Positions 17,335-27,893 are shown, counted from the stretch's first letter. The stretch: 64,000 nt of DNA from Sipunculus nudus (GCA_026874595.1 JAPPUL010000068.1:137001-201000); one strand, 5' to 3'. A program made the numbers and translations. Notes: a model not told the origin generated them from the sequence alone.

Positions 17335-17418
17335 TGCCCAGAGCCGGACTTGAACCGGCATGAGGGAGTCCTCACTAGCCCCTCAAGCTAGCGTGTCTAC
17401 CAATTCCACCACCTGGGC
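17335..17418 (-). tRNA. tRNA-Leu(GAG)
   Basis: Minus strand. Acceptor GCCCAGG/TCTGGGC with discriminator A and no encoded CCA. Anticodon stem CTAGC/GCTAG with loop TTGAGGG, giving anticodon GAG. It has the class II long variable arm and GGTTCAAGTCC T-arm. It lies between two plus-strand genes. The 249 bp between its 5' end and the next gene are AT-rich with nothing I can identify. Confidence 0.93.
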
Positions 17419-17667
17419 TTTTTGTTAATTAGAATATTAAATTAAAAAAAACGTAAATGAGCCAATAGAAAATGAGATAATAGAGTAAGAAAAGTAAGAA
17501 AATATAGATTAAAATGCAATAATTTAAAATAACAAGTTTATGGATTAATATAAAATTCGGCTAAATCAGATAATATAAGGGTAAAAAAATATAGTTACAA
17601 ACCGAGCATAAGTCGTAAGGGTAAGGAAAATATATAAGAAAGAAGAATAAGATTAAGGTGTAGATGT

Positions 17668-18180
17668 ATGAACAAGTCAAAAGTGTTAATACTAGTTCTA
17701 ACGCTAGTGGTATTATTTATGTTATCGTGTACAGAAGAAAGTAATAAAAGCAAAGAAAAGATTATAAGCGATAGGAATAAAGAGTATGTAAAATACTTTC
17801 ATAAAAGAGAATTAATCCCAAACAAAACATTTAGTCATATGCAAACACATTTTAAAAGAGAAATAAGCGGAGACGCTATAGAAATAATATCAACATTACA
17901 AAGAATAGAAAACGAAAGAGGACACTTTTACAAAGTATTTTATAATAGGTTTGGGAAGATACTACGTTACAAATTATTCGAGAAGGGAAAATTTGTATCT
18001 TCTGCAAGATATAAATATAAAAGAGAGCCAAAAGATAAAACGAAACTTGAAAGTATAGAATATTATAACAAGGTTGGAAAAGTTATTGCATGGGATATTA
18101 TAATATACGACGAAGTAGGTAAAGCTAAAAAGACGATAAGATACAAGGGGCAAGGAAATAAATTGATAAATATCTTCTAG
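17668..18180 (+). CDS. Lipoprotein, Tyr/Lys-rich, unrecognised
   Basis: 170 aa. N-terminus MNKSKVLILVLTLVVLFMLSC is a lipoprotein signal with acylated Cys21. The mature part has repeating short strands of the type YKVFYNRFGKILRYKLFEKGK and YYNKVGKVIAWDIIIYDEVGK, reminiscent of MORN/YwqK-like or RHS-like Tyr-Gly hairpin repeats. The protein cut by the right window edge (63264 onward) has the same style, so these may be distant paralogues. No enzyme motif is visible. The 90-bp gap to the DUF2225 gene makes co-transcription possible. Confidence 0.65.
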   Translation: MNKSKVLILVLTLVVLFMLSCTEESNKSKEKIISDRNKEYVKYFHKRELIPNKTFSHMQTHFKREISGDAIEIISTLQRIENERGHFYKVFYNRFGKILRYKLFEKGKFVSSARYKYKREPKDKTKLESIEYYNKVGKVIAWDIIIYDEVGKAKKTIRYKGQGNKLINIF

Positions 18181-18270
18181 CAACTTTTACTGAAAACAGA
18201 CAAGACATTAGAAGAACTTTAAGAAAAGCTTATGAAGTTACATAACATATAGCTGAGGACAAACCTTTAT

Positions 18271-19119
18271 ATGCCAAATGGTAAAGATATAATATCATCT
18301 CTATTCTCAAAAAGAGATACTCAAATATGTCCGATATGTAATTCGATAATGCACCTAGAAAAGCTTAACAATCTAGCTTTAAAAAAGCTTGAGAATGGGC
18401 TTTCATTAGAACTGCGTCAAAACTATAGACCCCATGAGAGTTTTGGAGTAGTTATCCCTATTTTATATTCAGTTTTTGTATGTACAAAATGTTATTATGC
18501 TGCATTTAAAGAAGATTTACATCCTAAAAACAATGATGTAAAGATATTGCTTGAAGAAGATAAACAAAATCGTGTAAAGCTTGTTAATAGATTATTTAAC
18601 GATATTAGTTTTAGTACAAGAAGAAATATAGAACATGGTTTTTTGAGTTATTTACTTGGGATAGTCTGTTATGCTAAAAAAGAAAATGAAGATAAAATAT
18701 ATGGCTTTAAAAAAGCCTTATGTGCTTTGCGGGGAGCCTGGCTTGCAAAAGACATTGCAAAGCACTATGAAAACGATAGTTTTGCCTTAATCTATAGCAT
18801 ACTATTTAAGAAGGCTGCTGTATATTATAGTATAGCCTTTACCTATTTCCAAAGTAATAAATCTAAAATAGAGGGTGCTCAATTTGTTGGACCAGATATA
18901 AATAAAGATTTTGGATATGCGGGTGTAATATATCTAACAGGTTATTTGAATTATAGATTATCAAACTTTGATAAGAATGAAGAGCGAAAGAAAAGAACTT
19001 TGGATAATGTAATAAAGATAATGCGACTTGTTATAGAGCGAAGGGATTCTGATTTATTATTAATAAAGAACGCAAGAGAAATATCAGAAGCTGCAACAAA
19101 TATCTTATCACGAGGCTAA
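18271..19119 (+). CDS. DUF2225 family protein
   Basis: 282 aa, cytosolic. It has the two cysteine pairs of DUF2225 (C20-x2-C23 in CPIC and C71-x2-C74 in CTKC, followed by YYAAFKEDLHP), likely binding one zinc. The rest is helical and TPR-like, with the conserved DFGYAGVIYLTGYLNYR near residue 210. The function of the family is not established; it is common in spirochaetes and Firmicutes. The next gene begins one base after its stop, so the two form an operon. Confidence 0.85.
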   Translation: MPNGKDIISSLFSKRDTQICPICNSIMHLEKLNNLALKKLENGLSLELRQNYRPHESFGVVIPILYSVFVCTKCYYAAFKEDLHPKNNDVKILLEEDKQNRVKLVNRLFNDISFSTRRNIEHGFLSYLLGIVCYAKKENEDKIYGFKKALCALRGAWLAKDIAKHYENDSFALIYSILFKKAAVYYSIAFTYFQSNKSKIEGAQFVGPDINKDFGYAGVIYLTGYLNYRLSNFDKNEERKKRTLDNVIKIMRLVIERRDSDLLLIKNAREISEAATNILSRG

Positions 19120-19120
19120 A

Positions 19121-19528
19121 ATGGATAAAAGTATACAAGATATACTTGAAAGGGAGTTTAATAAGGTAGGCTTTGAAGGTTCGTCAGATGAATCTTACAA
19201 TCGATATCTGCAGGCTATCCAAGAATATAAAGTAAATACAAAAAGAGAGGAGAAAACAAATACCCCCCTTACAGATTATACCTCGCAACAAAACTCACAA
19301 GAAATACTAAGTCAAAAGACCCTGCCACAAGAACTTAGTCTAAGAAAGACATTAGATAAAAAGGTTATAGTCAATCTTTTAGATCCGCTTGGAAATACAA
19401 AAACCCTGCAAGAAGACACTCCAAAAGGAAAAGACAAATCAAATCCAAACGTAAAAGAGAATTTGCTATTTTTTAATAAAAGTCTTACAAAAGAAGAGAT
19501 AAAGACTATATTAACGCAGATAGGGTAA
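19121..19528 (+). CDS. Hypothetical hydrophilic protein, 135 aa
   Basis: Its ATG is separated from the DUF2225 stop by one base, implying translational coupling. The protein is polar, with Gln/Ser/Thr/Lys-rich low-complexity stretches in the middle (NSQEILSQKTLPQELSLRKT) and no membrane segment. I recognise no domain. The tight coupling suggests a partner or accessory of the DUF2225 protein. Confidence 0.6.
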   Translation: MDKSIQDILEREFNKVGFEGSSDESYNRYLQAIQEYKVNTKREEKTNTPLTDYTSQQNSQEILSQKTLPQELSLRKTLDKKVIVNLLDPLGNTKTLQEDTPKGKDKSNPNVKENLLFFNKSLTKEEIKTILTQIG

Positions 19529-19567
19529 AAGAAAAAAGCAAATAGGATACTAAATAAAAGATATGTT

Positions 19568-20743
19568 ATGGTACAAACAGGACTTTATAATCTTATCACA
19601 AATAATAATCTGGCGTCGAATCTCCTATACGGACATAAGCTAGGTCTTCTAATAAATCCAAGCTCCATAAATTCTAATTATAAACATATACTTAGAATAT
19701 TAAACGAAAGAAAAGAGCAATTTAATTTAAAGAAGGTATTCACCCCCCAACATGGATATAAAGCTGATGTGCAGGCTAATATGCTAGAGTCAAAAGACAT
19801 GCTTGACCCTATAACCAAAGTGCGAGTATACAGCTTATATAACAAAACCAGAGAACCGACAAAGGAAATGCTTGAAGATATAGATACTATTATAATAGAC
19901 TTGCAAGACGTTGGGACAAGAGTATATACCTATATTTGGACAATGTTTAAGATGCTTGAAGGAGCTGCTAGATATAACAAAAATGTTATATTACTTGACA
20001 GACCAAATCCGATAGGGAGTGTTGCAATTGAAGGCAATGTACTTGAGGCTGAGTACAAATCATTTGTAGGTCTTTACCCGATACCGATGCGACATGGAAT
20101 GACAATAGGCGAACTTGCAATAATGTTTAATAAGAAAATAAAGAGCAATTTAAAAGTAATTAGAATGAAGCATTATAAACGTGATATGTTTTTTTGTGAT
20201 ACTAAATTACCTTGGGTAATGCCCTCTCCGAATATGCCAACACCTAAAACTGCTATACTTTATCCTATGGGAGTAATATTTGAAGGAACAAACGTATCAG
20301 AAGGCCGAGGGACAACACTCCCCTTTGAACTAATTGGGGCACCATATATAGACGCAAATGAATTAAAGCGTGAAATGGACACTCATAATATACCATATGT
20401 ATATTTTAGAGAAGTATACTTTAGGCCAACATTTGATAAATATGCAGGAGAGTGCTGTAATGGATTGCAAATTCACCCTCTTGACGAAAAGAAATTTAGA
20501 CCTTATATAGTAGGGTTAGCTCTTTTAAGCTGTATACAGAAGTTATACTATAAAGTGTTCAAATGGCTTGAGGGTCCATACGAATACGAATATACTAAAA
20601 GGCCAATCGATATAATACTAGGGAGCAAGAACTTACGTAAAAGCCTATTTACAAAAGAAAATATTTATGATACTATTGAGGATGAATGGAAAGAAGAGCT
20701 AAACAGTTTTATAAAAGAGCGTAATGCCTCTTTGCTATATTAA
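19568..20743 (+). CDS. namZ: Exo-beta-N-acetylmuramidase NamZ family (DUF1343)
   Basis: 391 aa covering the whole DUF1343/NamZ fold, which removes N-acetylmuramic acid from peptidoglycan fragments in characterised members. Recognisable motifs: VFTPQHGYKADVQ near the N-terminus, IIIDLQDVGTRVYTYIWTM, LLDRPNPIGSVAIEGNVL, PMRHGMTIGELA, LPWVMPSPNMPTP and FEGTNVSEGRGTTLPFE, all characteristic. No signal peptide is visible, so it appears cytosolic and would act on imported or recycled muropeptides. The ribosome-binding site is weak. It follows the DUF2225 pair by 40 bp on the same strand. Confidence 0.9.
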   Translation: MVQTGLYNLITNNNLASNLLYGHKLGLLINPSSINSNYKHILRILNERKEQFNLKKVFTPQHGYKADVQANMLESKDMLDPITKVRVYSLYNKTREPTKEMLEDIDTIIIDLQDVGTRVYTYIWTMFKMLEGAARYNKNVILLDRPNPIGSVAIEGNVLEAEYKSFVGLYPIPMRHGMTIGELAIMFNKKIKSNLKVIRMKHYKRDMFFCDTKLPWVMPSPNMPTPKTAILYPMGVIFEGTNVSEGRGTTLPFELIGAPYIDANELKREMDTHNIPYVYFREVYFRPTFDKYAGECCNGLQIHPLDEKKFRPYIVGLALLSCIQKLYYKVFKWLEGPYEYEYTKRPIDIILGSKNLRKSLFTKENIYDTIEDEWKEELNSFIKERNASLLY

Positions 20744-20874
20744 AATAAAATATATGGCAAAGCATGCAATTACAGTAGCTTATAGGTAATTGCATATATA
20801 AGAATAATCTTAATCTAGATTAAGAAAAACCCATATAACTATATAGAGATAATAAGAAAGCTCATAAGGTGAAT

Positions 20875-22104
20875 ATGTCAGACCACTATGCCCCAAATGA
20901 TAAAAAGATAGGATTAGTATTCTCAGGAGGCCCTGCTCCTGCGGCAAATGCAGTTATATCAGCAATAACAATAAGTTTTATAAGTAGAGGCTATACTGTA
21001 ATTGGTTTTATGGACGGTTATAAATATATAGTGGAATATGAGAAAGGCAAGACAAGCTTAAAAGAAGGAATACATTACAAAGTATTGCAAATAAATGAGA
21101 TAGGAGCGATAAGGAACCAAAGAGGGATATATATAAGGACCTCACGTGTAAATCCGGGCAAAGCAATAAAGAAAGTAGAGGATTTAAAAGACAATGAAAA
21201 GAATAAGCCACTTAAGAATTTACTAGATGCCTTAGAATTGCTAAATATAGGGCTTTTGATATCTATAGGAGGAGATGACACATTAAGGACAGCAAATCTA
21301 ATAGATCTAATGGGGATGCCGACAATCCACATACCAAAGACAATAGACAATGATTATTATGGGATACCATGGACATTTGGATATTGGACAAGTGTTGATG
21401 TTGCACAAAAGACTTTATTAAACTTAAGATCAGATGCAGCAGCAACAAACAGTTATTTTGTGGCTGAGATAATGGGCAGAAAGACGGGTTGGTTGACTTA
21501 TGCTGCGGGGATAGCGGGAGAGGCTATTGAGATGATATCGGTAGAGGATATAGAAAGTGAGGAGTTTGAGGTTGACTTAATTAAGATATGCGAAGAACTA
21601 GTAGATATAATATTAACCCGCGAAAAGCTTGACAAGCATTATGGAATAATATGTGTAGCGGAAGGACTTGCAGACAGACTGCCTGAGGCTTTACTACCAA
21701 CGGTAAAAGATGAATTTGAACATAAAGCATTGGGCAAAGCAGAGATAGGCAAGGTAATAGCTAGCAAAGTACAAGATATATACCTAAGAAGAACAAATAA
21801 TAGTTTAAAGATAAATGCAAAACAAATAGGCTATGAAACTAGAACAGCTTCACCAATAAGCTTTGATGTGGTACTGGCATCTGCTTTGGGATACGGAGCA
21901 TATAAACTTTATAGTGAAAATAAGACAGGACATATGGTTAGCGTACTTGACAATTTTAACATAAAGGGAATAGAGTTCAAAGAGCTAATTGATAAAAATA
22001 CGCTAACAACAAAAGTAAGATATGTTCCGCATAACGATGACTTTTACAATATAAAGCAAACGCTTTCCTATAGGTCAGTAAAGAAATGGAGAAGATTAAC
22101 CTAA
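20875..22104 (+). CDS. pfp: Phosphofructokinase, predicted pyrophosphate-dependent
   Basis: About 409 aa. The ATG at 20875 is preferred over GTG 20869 because AAGG lies five bases upstream. Donor-site residues (numbered from the GTG): GGDD at 134-137 and PKTIDND at 156-162. The Asp in GGDD and the Lys after Pro are the pair associated with PPi rather than ATP as phosphoryl donor in this superfamily. FSGGPAPAANAVI at 19-31 forms the phosphate-binding loop. It would interconvert fructose-6-phosphate and fructose-1,6-bisphosphate reversibly. The start of the next phosphofructokinase overlaps its end by 19 bp. Confidence 0.9.
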   Translation: MSDHYAPNDKKIGLVFSGGPAPAANAVISAITISFISRGYTVIGFMDGYKYIVEYEKGKTSLKEGIHYKVLQINEIGAIRNQRGIYIRTSRVNPGKAIKKVEDLKDNEKNKPLKNLLDALELLNIGLLISIGGDDTLRTANLIDLMGMPTIHIPKTIDNDYYGIPWTFGYWTSVDVAQKTLLNLRSDAAATNSYFVAEIMGRKTGWLTYAAGIAGEAIEMISVEDIESEEFEVDLIKICEELVDIILTREKLDKHYGIICVAEGLADRLPEALLPTVKDEFEHKALGKAEIGKVIASKVQDIYLRRTNNSLKINAKQIGYETRTASPISFDVVLASALGYGAYKLYSENKTGHMVSVLDNFNIKGIEFKELIDKNTLTTKVRYVPHNDDFYNIKQTLSYRSVKKWRRLT

Positions 22105-23402
22105 AAAGAATTGATACAAATATAGAAAGTCTTGGAGATGCAAAATACGAAACTCCACTAAAGGGTTTTTTATATACTGAAGATAGCAAAAGGGTTTTGT
22201 ACAACGTATTTGAAGATGAACTACAAGATATGGTAGCAAAAGGGGAAAAACTAATATCATTTGAGCGTGCAGGCCCAAGAAAGCAGATATATTTCAAACC
22301 AGAGAATACCCGAGCAGCAATAGTAAGCTGCGGTGGATTATGTCCGGGAATAAACAACGTGGTAAGATCTATTGTTATGCAACTTCACTATTCCTATAAG
22401 ATAAAGGAGATACTAGGAATAAGATATGGTTATGATGGATTAAACAAATCTAAGCAACAAGGAAAACCAATAGTTTTAACTCCTAATATAGTAAAGAATC
22501 TATATGCATTTGGGGGTTCATGGCTTGGCTCATCACGTGGCTATCAACCTATAAACCATATAGTAAACTATCTTAAAGAACTTAAGGTAGACATATTATT
22601 TACGATAGGCGGAGATGGGACATTAAATGGGGCACTTGAGATTGCAAAAGAGATTAAAAGACAAAAGTTAAAGATCGGTGTAATAGGAATTCCAAAAACA
22701 ATAGATAATGACATAGCATATATTTCAAAAAGTTTTGGTTTTGAGACAGCTTTTTCATATGCAACACAGTCAATAGAAAGTGCACATGCAGAAGCAATAG
22801 GAGCTCCAAATGGGATAGGACTGGTAAAGCTAATGGGAAGGCACTCTGGGTTTATAGCGGCAAATGCAACTCTTGCATTAAAAGAAGTAAACTACGTATT
22901 AATCCCGGAAATAGACTTTGACCTTGACGGAGCTCACGGACTTTTAAACACTCTAAAAAAACGACTTGATGAGAAAGGACATGCAGTAATCGTGGTGGCA
23001 GAAGGGAGTGGACAAAAGTTCTTTTCGGATACAGTAAAGAGTTTTGACGCATCAGGGAATGTAAAGTTAAATGACATAGGGCTTTATATTAAAGACCGTA
23101 TAAAAGCCTATTTCGAAGAAATAAAATACACCATAAACTTAAAATATATAGATCCAAGCTATATAATAAGGAGCTTACCAGCAAATCCAATTGACAGTGT
23201 ATTTTGCGGCTTACTAGGACAAAATGCAGTACACGCAGGCATGGCAGGGAAGACGATGCTGCTTGTTGGCACCTGGAATAATTTATTTGTCCACATACCG
23301 ATGAAACTAGTAAGTTCAAAAAGGAAACAGATTCAAAAGCATGGTTTATTATGGCAAAACGTTATATCAAGCACAGGCCAACCCTCTTTTTTAAGCAAAT
23401 AG
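22086..23402 (+). CDS. pfkA: Phosphofructokinase, predicted ATP-dependent (GGDG type)
   Basis: 438 aa, overlapping the upstream PFP by 19 bp in another frame. Motifs: SCGGLCPGINNVV (~81-93), GGDG at 175-178, PKTIDND at 203-209 and MGRHSGFIA. The Gly in GGDG is the ATP-type residue, while the Lys of PKTIDND is retained. This mixed signature is known from the plant/spirochaete-type group of ATP-dependent enzymes with an N-terminal extension, which is present here (~75 residues before the first phosphate loop). Two enzymes for the same step, one PPi-type and one ATP-type, are therefore made from one transcript. The donor assignment is an inference from two residues. Confidence 0.88.
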   Translation: MEKINLKRIDTNIESLGDAKYETPLKGFLYTEDSKRVLYNVFEDELQDMVAKGEKLISFERAGPRKQIYFKPENTRAAIVSCGGLCPGINNVVRSIVMQLHYSYKIKEILGIRYGYDGLNKSKQQGKPIVLTPNIVKNLYAFGGSWLGSSRGYQPINHIVNYLKELKVDILFTIGGDGTLNGALEIAKEIKRQKLKIGVIGIPKTIDNDIAYISKSFGFETAFSYATQSIESAHAEAIGAPNGIGLVKLMGRHSGFIAANATLALKEVNYVLIPEIDFDLDGAHGLLNTLKKRLDEKGHAVIVVAEGSGQKFFSDTVKSFDASGNVKLNDIGLYIKDRIKAYFEEIKYTINLKYIDPSYIIRSLPANPIDSVFCGLLGQNAVHAGMAGKTMLLVGTWNNLFVHIPMKLVSSKRKQIQKHGLLWQNVISSTGQPSFLSK

Positions 23403-23467
23403 TTAATAATAATAGTTATACTTTATTATAAAATCTTAATTTATAAAATGAATTGATTGGAATAAAT

Positions 23468-25162
23468 ATGCTAGAATCTAAAGCTTCCTTACAAGAGGAA
23501 TTAAAATTCAAGATACTACTTGTTGGAGGTGGTCCTGCAAACCTAGCTTGTGCAATACACTTACTTGATTTAATAAAGGAACATAATGTAGAGGCAAAAA
23601 AGCTAGAGAGTGGATATAAAAAAATAGATATAGAAGACAAATTGTGCGTAATAGAAAAAGGTAGTTATATAGGAGCACACATTATATCAGGCGCAATTCT
23701 AGATCCCTGTTCCTTAGAAGAACTAATCCCGAATTATATATCATCAGGCTTCCCATACGAAAGTGAAGTTAAAAAGAGTGAATATTGCTTTTTAACAAAG
23801 AAGAAAGCTTATATAATCCCTTTTGCAGACAAATACCTTAGAGCATTAAAGAATAAAGGCAAATATTTAATATCGCTTGGCAAGCTAACAAATTGGTTAG
23901 GAGAGGAGGCTGAAAAACGCGGTGCAGTAATATTGCCTGGATATAGTGCTGAGAAGCTGCTTTATGGCAATGAAGATAAGATTATGGGAGTCAGAGCATC
24001 AAGCATAGATTTAAATGGTAAAACTGAATATAATTTACATGCAGAAGTAACAGTTATTGGAGACGGAGCAAATGGGAATTTAAGCCAAGAAGTAATAACT
24101 AAATATGGGCTTTCACAGGAGGGGATGACGTATGCGCTTGGCTGTAAAGAGGTTTGGGAGATACCCAAAGGCCGAATTAAAAAAGGCAGCGTAATAAACT
24201 TTACAGGATACCCATTAAACTTGTTCTACAAACCTGGTGGGAGTTTTGTATATGGGTTAAGCCAAACCAAAGTATCACTAGGCTTATTTACGCACTTAAC
24301 CTCAAAATATCCCCTACTAAATACACATAAAGAGCTTCAAAGATTAAAATCTCATCCCTATATAAAATGGTTACTTAAGGGCGGCCAAGCACTCTCTTTT
24401 GGGTCTAAAGTAATAACAACAGGAGGCTACTACTCAAAACCGAAGGTAACACATAATAATGTACTAATAATTGGCGAGGCGGGAGGACTTTTAAACTTGA
24501 AGGAACTTAAGGGTATTCATTTAGCTATAAAGTCTGGGATACTGGCCGCTAAGACCTTATATGATTCTATAAAAGCGACAGACTATAGTAAATTTAAATT
24601 AAATAACTACGAAGAGCTTATAAAAAAGAGTTATATAAATAAAGAACTTTATAGAAGTAGAAATCACTTAAAACACATACATTTACCAGAAAGGTTTTTA
24701 AATATGTTCAAGATGAAACCAAATATTAGAAAAGATGCTGATAAGGGAGTTTTACTTAACAAGTTATTATATAGTAAGAATAAAAACAAAACGCTTAAAC
24801 CAGCAAATGAGTATAAAGATGTTTTATTGACAGATAAAAAACTGCTTGAAGAGCAAAAGTTGTCAAATGAAAGTAAAAAAGCAAGCGTATACCTATCAAA
24901 CACTCGCCACAATGAAAATAAACGCTCAAGTATATATATAAAAGACAAGAACTTATGTAAGGATATATGCTATCCAAAATACAAATCCCCTTGTACACAC
25001 TACTGCCCATCAGGTGTTTATGAGCTTAATGAGAAAAAAGATTTGCTTGTGAATTTTGGTAATTGTATACATTGCAAGGCAGCAGACCTGCGCTGTCCCT
25101 ATGATAATATAGTATGGAATGTTCCAGGAGGGGGTGATGGGCCCGGCTATAATGAGATGTAA
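23468..25162 (+). CDS. Electron transfer flavoprotein-quinone oxidoreductase (ETF-QO/FixC-FixX type)
   Basis: About 564 aa from ATG 23468; an in-frame TTG at 23453 is less likely. The FAD-binding loop GGGPANLA at residues 20-27 has Asn where Gly is usual. IGAHIISGAILDP, the following SGFPYESEV region and GEAGGLLNLKELKGIHLAIKSG are ETF-QO signatures. The C-terminus carries the ferredoxin-like module: YCPSGVYE (C513) and CIHCKAADLRCPYDN (C533, C536, C543). The usual third cysteine of CxxCxxC is Ala539, and C543 takes a position conserved in FixX proteins. It passes electrons from ETF to quinone. Residues ~440-500 are a poorly conserved Lys/Asn-rich stretch. No ETF genes are nearby. Confidence 0.88.
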   Translation: MLESKASLQEELKFKILLVGGGPANLACAIHLLDLIKEHNVEAKKLESGYKKIDIEDKLCVIEKGSYIGAHIISGAILDPCSLEELIPNYISSGFPYESEVKKSEYCFLTKKKAYIIPFADKYLRALKNKGKYLISLGKLTNWLGEEAEKRGAVILPGYSAEKLLYGNEDKIMGVRASSIDLNGKTEYNLHAEVTVIGDGANGNLSQEVITKYGLSQEGMTYALGCKEVWEIPKGRIKKGSVINFTGYPLNLFYKPGGSFVYGLSQTKVSLGLFTHLTSKYPLLNTHKELQRLKSHPYIKWLLKGGQALSFGSKVITTGGYYSKPKVTHNNVLIIGEAGGLLNLKELKGIHLAIKSGILAAKTLYDSIKATDYSKFKLNNYEELIKKSYINKELYRSRNHLKHIHLPERFLNMFKMKPNIRKDADKGVLLNKLLYSKNKNKTLKPANEYKDVLLTDKKLLEEQKLSNESKKASVYLSNTRHNENKRSSIYIKDKNLCKDICYPKYKSPCTHYCPSGVYELNEKKDLLVNFGNCIHCKAADLRCPYDNIVWNVPGGGDGPGYNEM

Positions 25163-25280
25163 GAAAAGACAAAGTACAAGAGAAGAGATATAAAGAATTC
25201 AGATAATTAAATAGCTTGTTTGCTTTTTGATAGAATATTTATTATATAAGTTTGATAGACTAAATACGGAGGCATAATTA

Positions 25281-27893
25281 ATGTTGGGAAGACTACTAAA
25301 AGCGATATTTGGGAGTCAAAATGAAAGGATACTAAAAGGTTATAAAAGCACAGTAGAAAAGATAAACGCTCTTGAGGATGAGATAAAGACTTTAAGTGAT
25401 GCCCAACTTAAAAGTAAGACATTAGAATTTAAAAATAGATTAAAAGAAGGAATATCAAGTTCTGCAGACTTGCTTCCAGAAGCGTTTGCAGTGGTCAGAG
25501 AGGCATCAATTAGGACATTGGGGCTAAGACATTTTGATGTACAACTAATAGGGGGAATGGTTTTATTCGAAGGAAAGATAGTAGAGATGAAAACCGGAGA
25601 AGGTAAGACCCTAGTTGCAACTCTCCCTGCATACCTAGAAGCGTTATCAGAGGGTGGAGTGCATATAATCACAGTAAATGATTATCTTGCAAAACGCGAT
25701 GCTGAATGGATGGGACCAATATACGAATTTCTAGGTCTTAGAGTAGGAGCAATCCAACATAACTTAAAAGGAAGCGAAAGGCGAGCGGCATACGAAGCAG
25801 ACATAACCTACGGAACAAACAATGAGTTTGGATTTGACTATCTACGAGACAATATGGTAGAACACGAACTTGGACAGGTACAAAGAGGACATAATTATGC
25901 AATAATAGACGAGGTAGACTCAATACTTATAGACGAGTCCAGGACCCCGCTAATAATATCTGGACCTGCTGAGGAGTCAACTGAATTATATTATAAAATA
26001 GATAAGATAATCCCAAGACTAAAGCCAGCAGCGAAAGGCGAAGATGGTAAATGGAAAGCAGGTAGTGGGGACTATCAGCATGAAGAGAAGGATAAAAATG
26101 TAGTTTTATCAGAGGATGGCACAGCAAAAGTAGAAAAGCTTTTGGGAGTTGATAACTTATATGGCAATAAAAATATAGCGCTTGTGCATCACGTAAACCA
26201 GGCCTTGAAAGCGCATATAGTCTTTAAACGAGATATAGACTATATAATAGATGGAGGAAAGGTAGTCATAATAGATGAGCATACAGGACGGAAAATGGAA
26301 GGAAGAAGATATAGTGATGGACTACATCAGGCACTAGAAGCAAAAGAGCGAGTAACAATAGAGCAAGAAAGCCAAACTCTTGCATCCATAACATTTCAAA
26401 ATTATTTTAGGATGTATGATAAGCTTGCAGGAATGACGGGGACGGCAGAGACTGAAGCAGAAGAATTTTATAAAATATATAAACTTGGAGTGGTGGTAAT
26501 CCCATCAAATAAACCAATAAGACGAATAGATTATCCTGACAAGATATACAGAACCGAAAAAGAAAAGGTAGCAGCAATAGTACAAGAGATAAAAGAATGC
26601 CACAAAAAAGGGCAACCTGTGCTTGCAGGGACAATTTCAATAGAGAAAAACGAACAACTGTCTAAAGCGCTTAAAAGAGAAGGGATTCCACATAATATAC
26701 TAAATGCAAAATTTCATGATATGGAAGCAAATGTGGTTGCACATGGGGGACAAAGGTCTGCAGTAACGATAGCCACAAACATGGCTGGACGAGGTACTGA
26801 TATAAAACTTGGAGAGGGAGTTCTTGAGGCTGGGGGTCTACACATAATCGGAACGGAACGACATGAGGCAAGACGAATTGATAATCAGTTACGCGGCAGG
26901 TCAGGCCGCCAAGGAGACGTTGGTTCATCAAGATTTTACCTTTCCTTAGAAGATGATCTAATGAGACTTTTTGGTTCTGGAAGAATAGGCAGTCTCATGC
27001 AAAGAATGGGAATGACAGAGGGACAGGAGATTGAGCATCCATGGATTACCAAAGCTATTGCAAATGCACAAAAGAAGGTTGAGGCACGTAATTTTGAGAT
27101 AAGAAAATATCTGCTTGAATATGATGATGTAATGAACTCGCAAAGGCAATACATATATCGTTTGCGCAAAAAGGTGCTTCAAAAAGATAATTTACATAAT
27201 GAAATATTATCAATGTTAAAGACTTTGGTAGATAACACTGTAAGTAGTTTTGAGGCAAAGATTCTACCAGAAGAGGATATACAATCTTTAATCAGTTGGG
27301 CTAAAAACAAGTTTAATATAGAAATAGATGATGATATATTAAAATCGCCAAAGAAAGAAGAGTTAATTAATTATTTAACAAAGCGAATAGAAGAAGGGTA
27401 TAAAGAAAGACAAAAGAGTCTTGGTGAGGAGACTATGCCTGAACTTGAACAATATATAATGCTTTATGCCATAGACAGTAAATGGAAAGATCATTTATAT
27501 AATATGGATACTATGAAAGAAGGTATTCATCTTAGGGCATATGCTGAAAGAAATCCTTTGACTGAATATAAATTAGAAGGCTCTGCTCTTTTTAAAGATT
27601 TAAAGATGCTTATAATTGAGGAAGCACTTGAGTTTATGTTCAAGGTAGAGGTTACGCAAAAGATAGTCGACGAAACTATAATAGACAAAGAATTAGATTC
27701 AGCTTTTGAAACCGTACACCAAAGTGTAGAACAATTCTCTGCCCAAGACATATACAAACAAAGCTCAAAACAAGCTACTCTTACAAAACAAAATACGACA
27801 ACGACGACCATTAAAAAAAGTACTAAAATAGGTCGCAATAGTCCTTGTATATGCGGAAGCGGCAAGAAATACAAAAACTGTTGCGGAAGATAA
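25281..27893 (+). CDS. secA: Preprotein translocase ATPase SecA
   Basis: 870 aa, full length. Walker A is MKTGEGKT at residues 103-110. [21 protein letters not shown] is Walker B and the start of the preprotein-crosslinking region. [16 protein letters not shown] and [23 protein letters not shown] are the second nucleotide-fold motifs. The last 15 residues form the zinc-binding SEC-C tail (C856, C858, C867, C868) that binds SecB or the ribosome. A strong GGAGG precedes the ATG. Before the tail is a Gln/Thr/Lys-rich linker. It drives Sec-dependent export of the signal-peptide proteins seen throughout the window. Confidence 0.98.
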   Translation: MLGRLLKAIFGSQNERILKGYKSTVEKINALEDEIKTLSDAQLKSKTLEFKNRLKEGISSSADLLPEAFAVVREASIRTLGLRHFDVQLIGGMVLFEGKIVEMKTGEGKTLVATLPAYLEALSEGGVHIITVNDYLAKRDAEWMGPIYEFLGLRVGAIQHNLKGSERRAAYEADITYGTNNEFGFDYLRDNMVEHELGQVQRGHNYAIIDEVDSILIDESRTPLIISGPAEESTELYYKIDKIIPRLKPAAKGEDGKWKAGSGDYQHEEKDKNVVLSEDGTAKVEKLLGVDNLYGNKNIALVHHVNQALKAHIVFKRDIDYIIDGGKVVIIDEHTGRKMEGRRYSDGLHQALEAKERVTIEQESQTLASITFQNYFRMYDKLAGMTGTAETEAEEFYKIYKLGVVVIPSNKPIRRIDYPDKIYRTEKEKVAAIVQEIKECHKKGQPVLAGTISIEKNEQLSKALKREGIPHNILNAKFHDMEANVVAHGGQRSAVTIATNMAGRGTDIKLGEGVLEAGGLHIIGTERHEARRIDNQLRGRSGRQGDVGSSRFYLSLEDDLMRLFGSGRIGSLMQRMGMTEGQEIEHPWITKAIANAQKKVEARNFEIRKYLLEYDDVMNSQRQYIYRLRKKVLQKDNLHNEILSMLKTLVDNTVSSFEAKILPEEDIQSLISWAKNKFNIEIDDDILKSPKKEELINYLTKRIEEGYKERQKSLGEETMPELEQYIMLYAIDSKWKDHLYNMDTMKEGIHLRAYAERNPLTEYKLEGSALFKDLKMLIIEEALEFMFKVEVTQKIVDETIIDKELDSAFETVHQSVEQFSAQDIYKQSSKQATLTKQNTTTTTIKKSTKIGRNSPCICGSGKKYKNCCGR

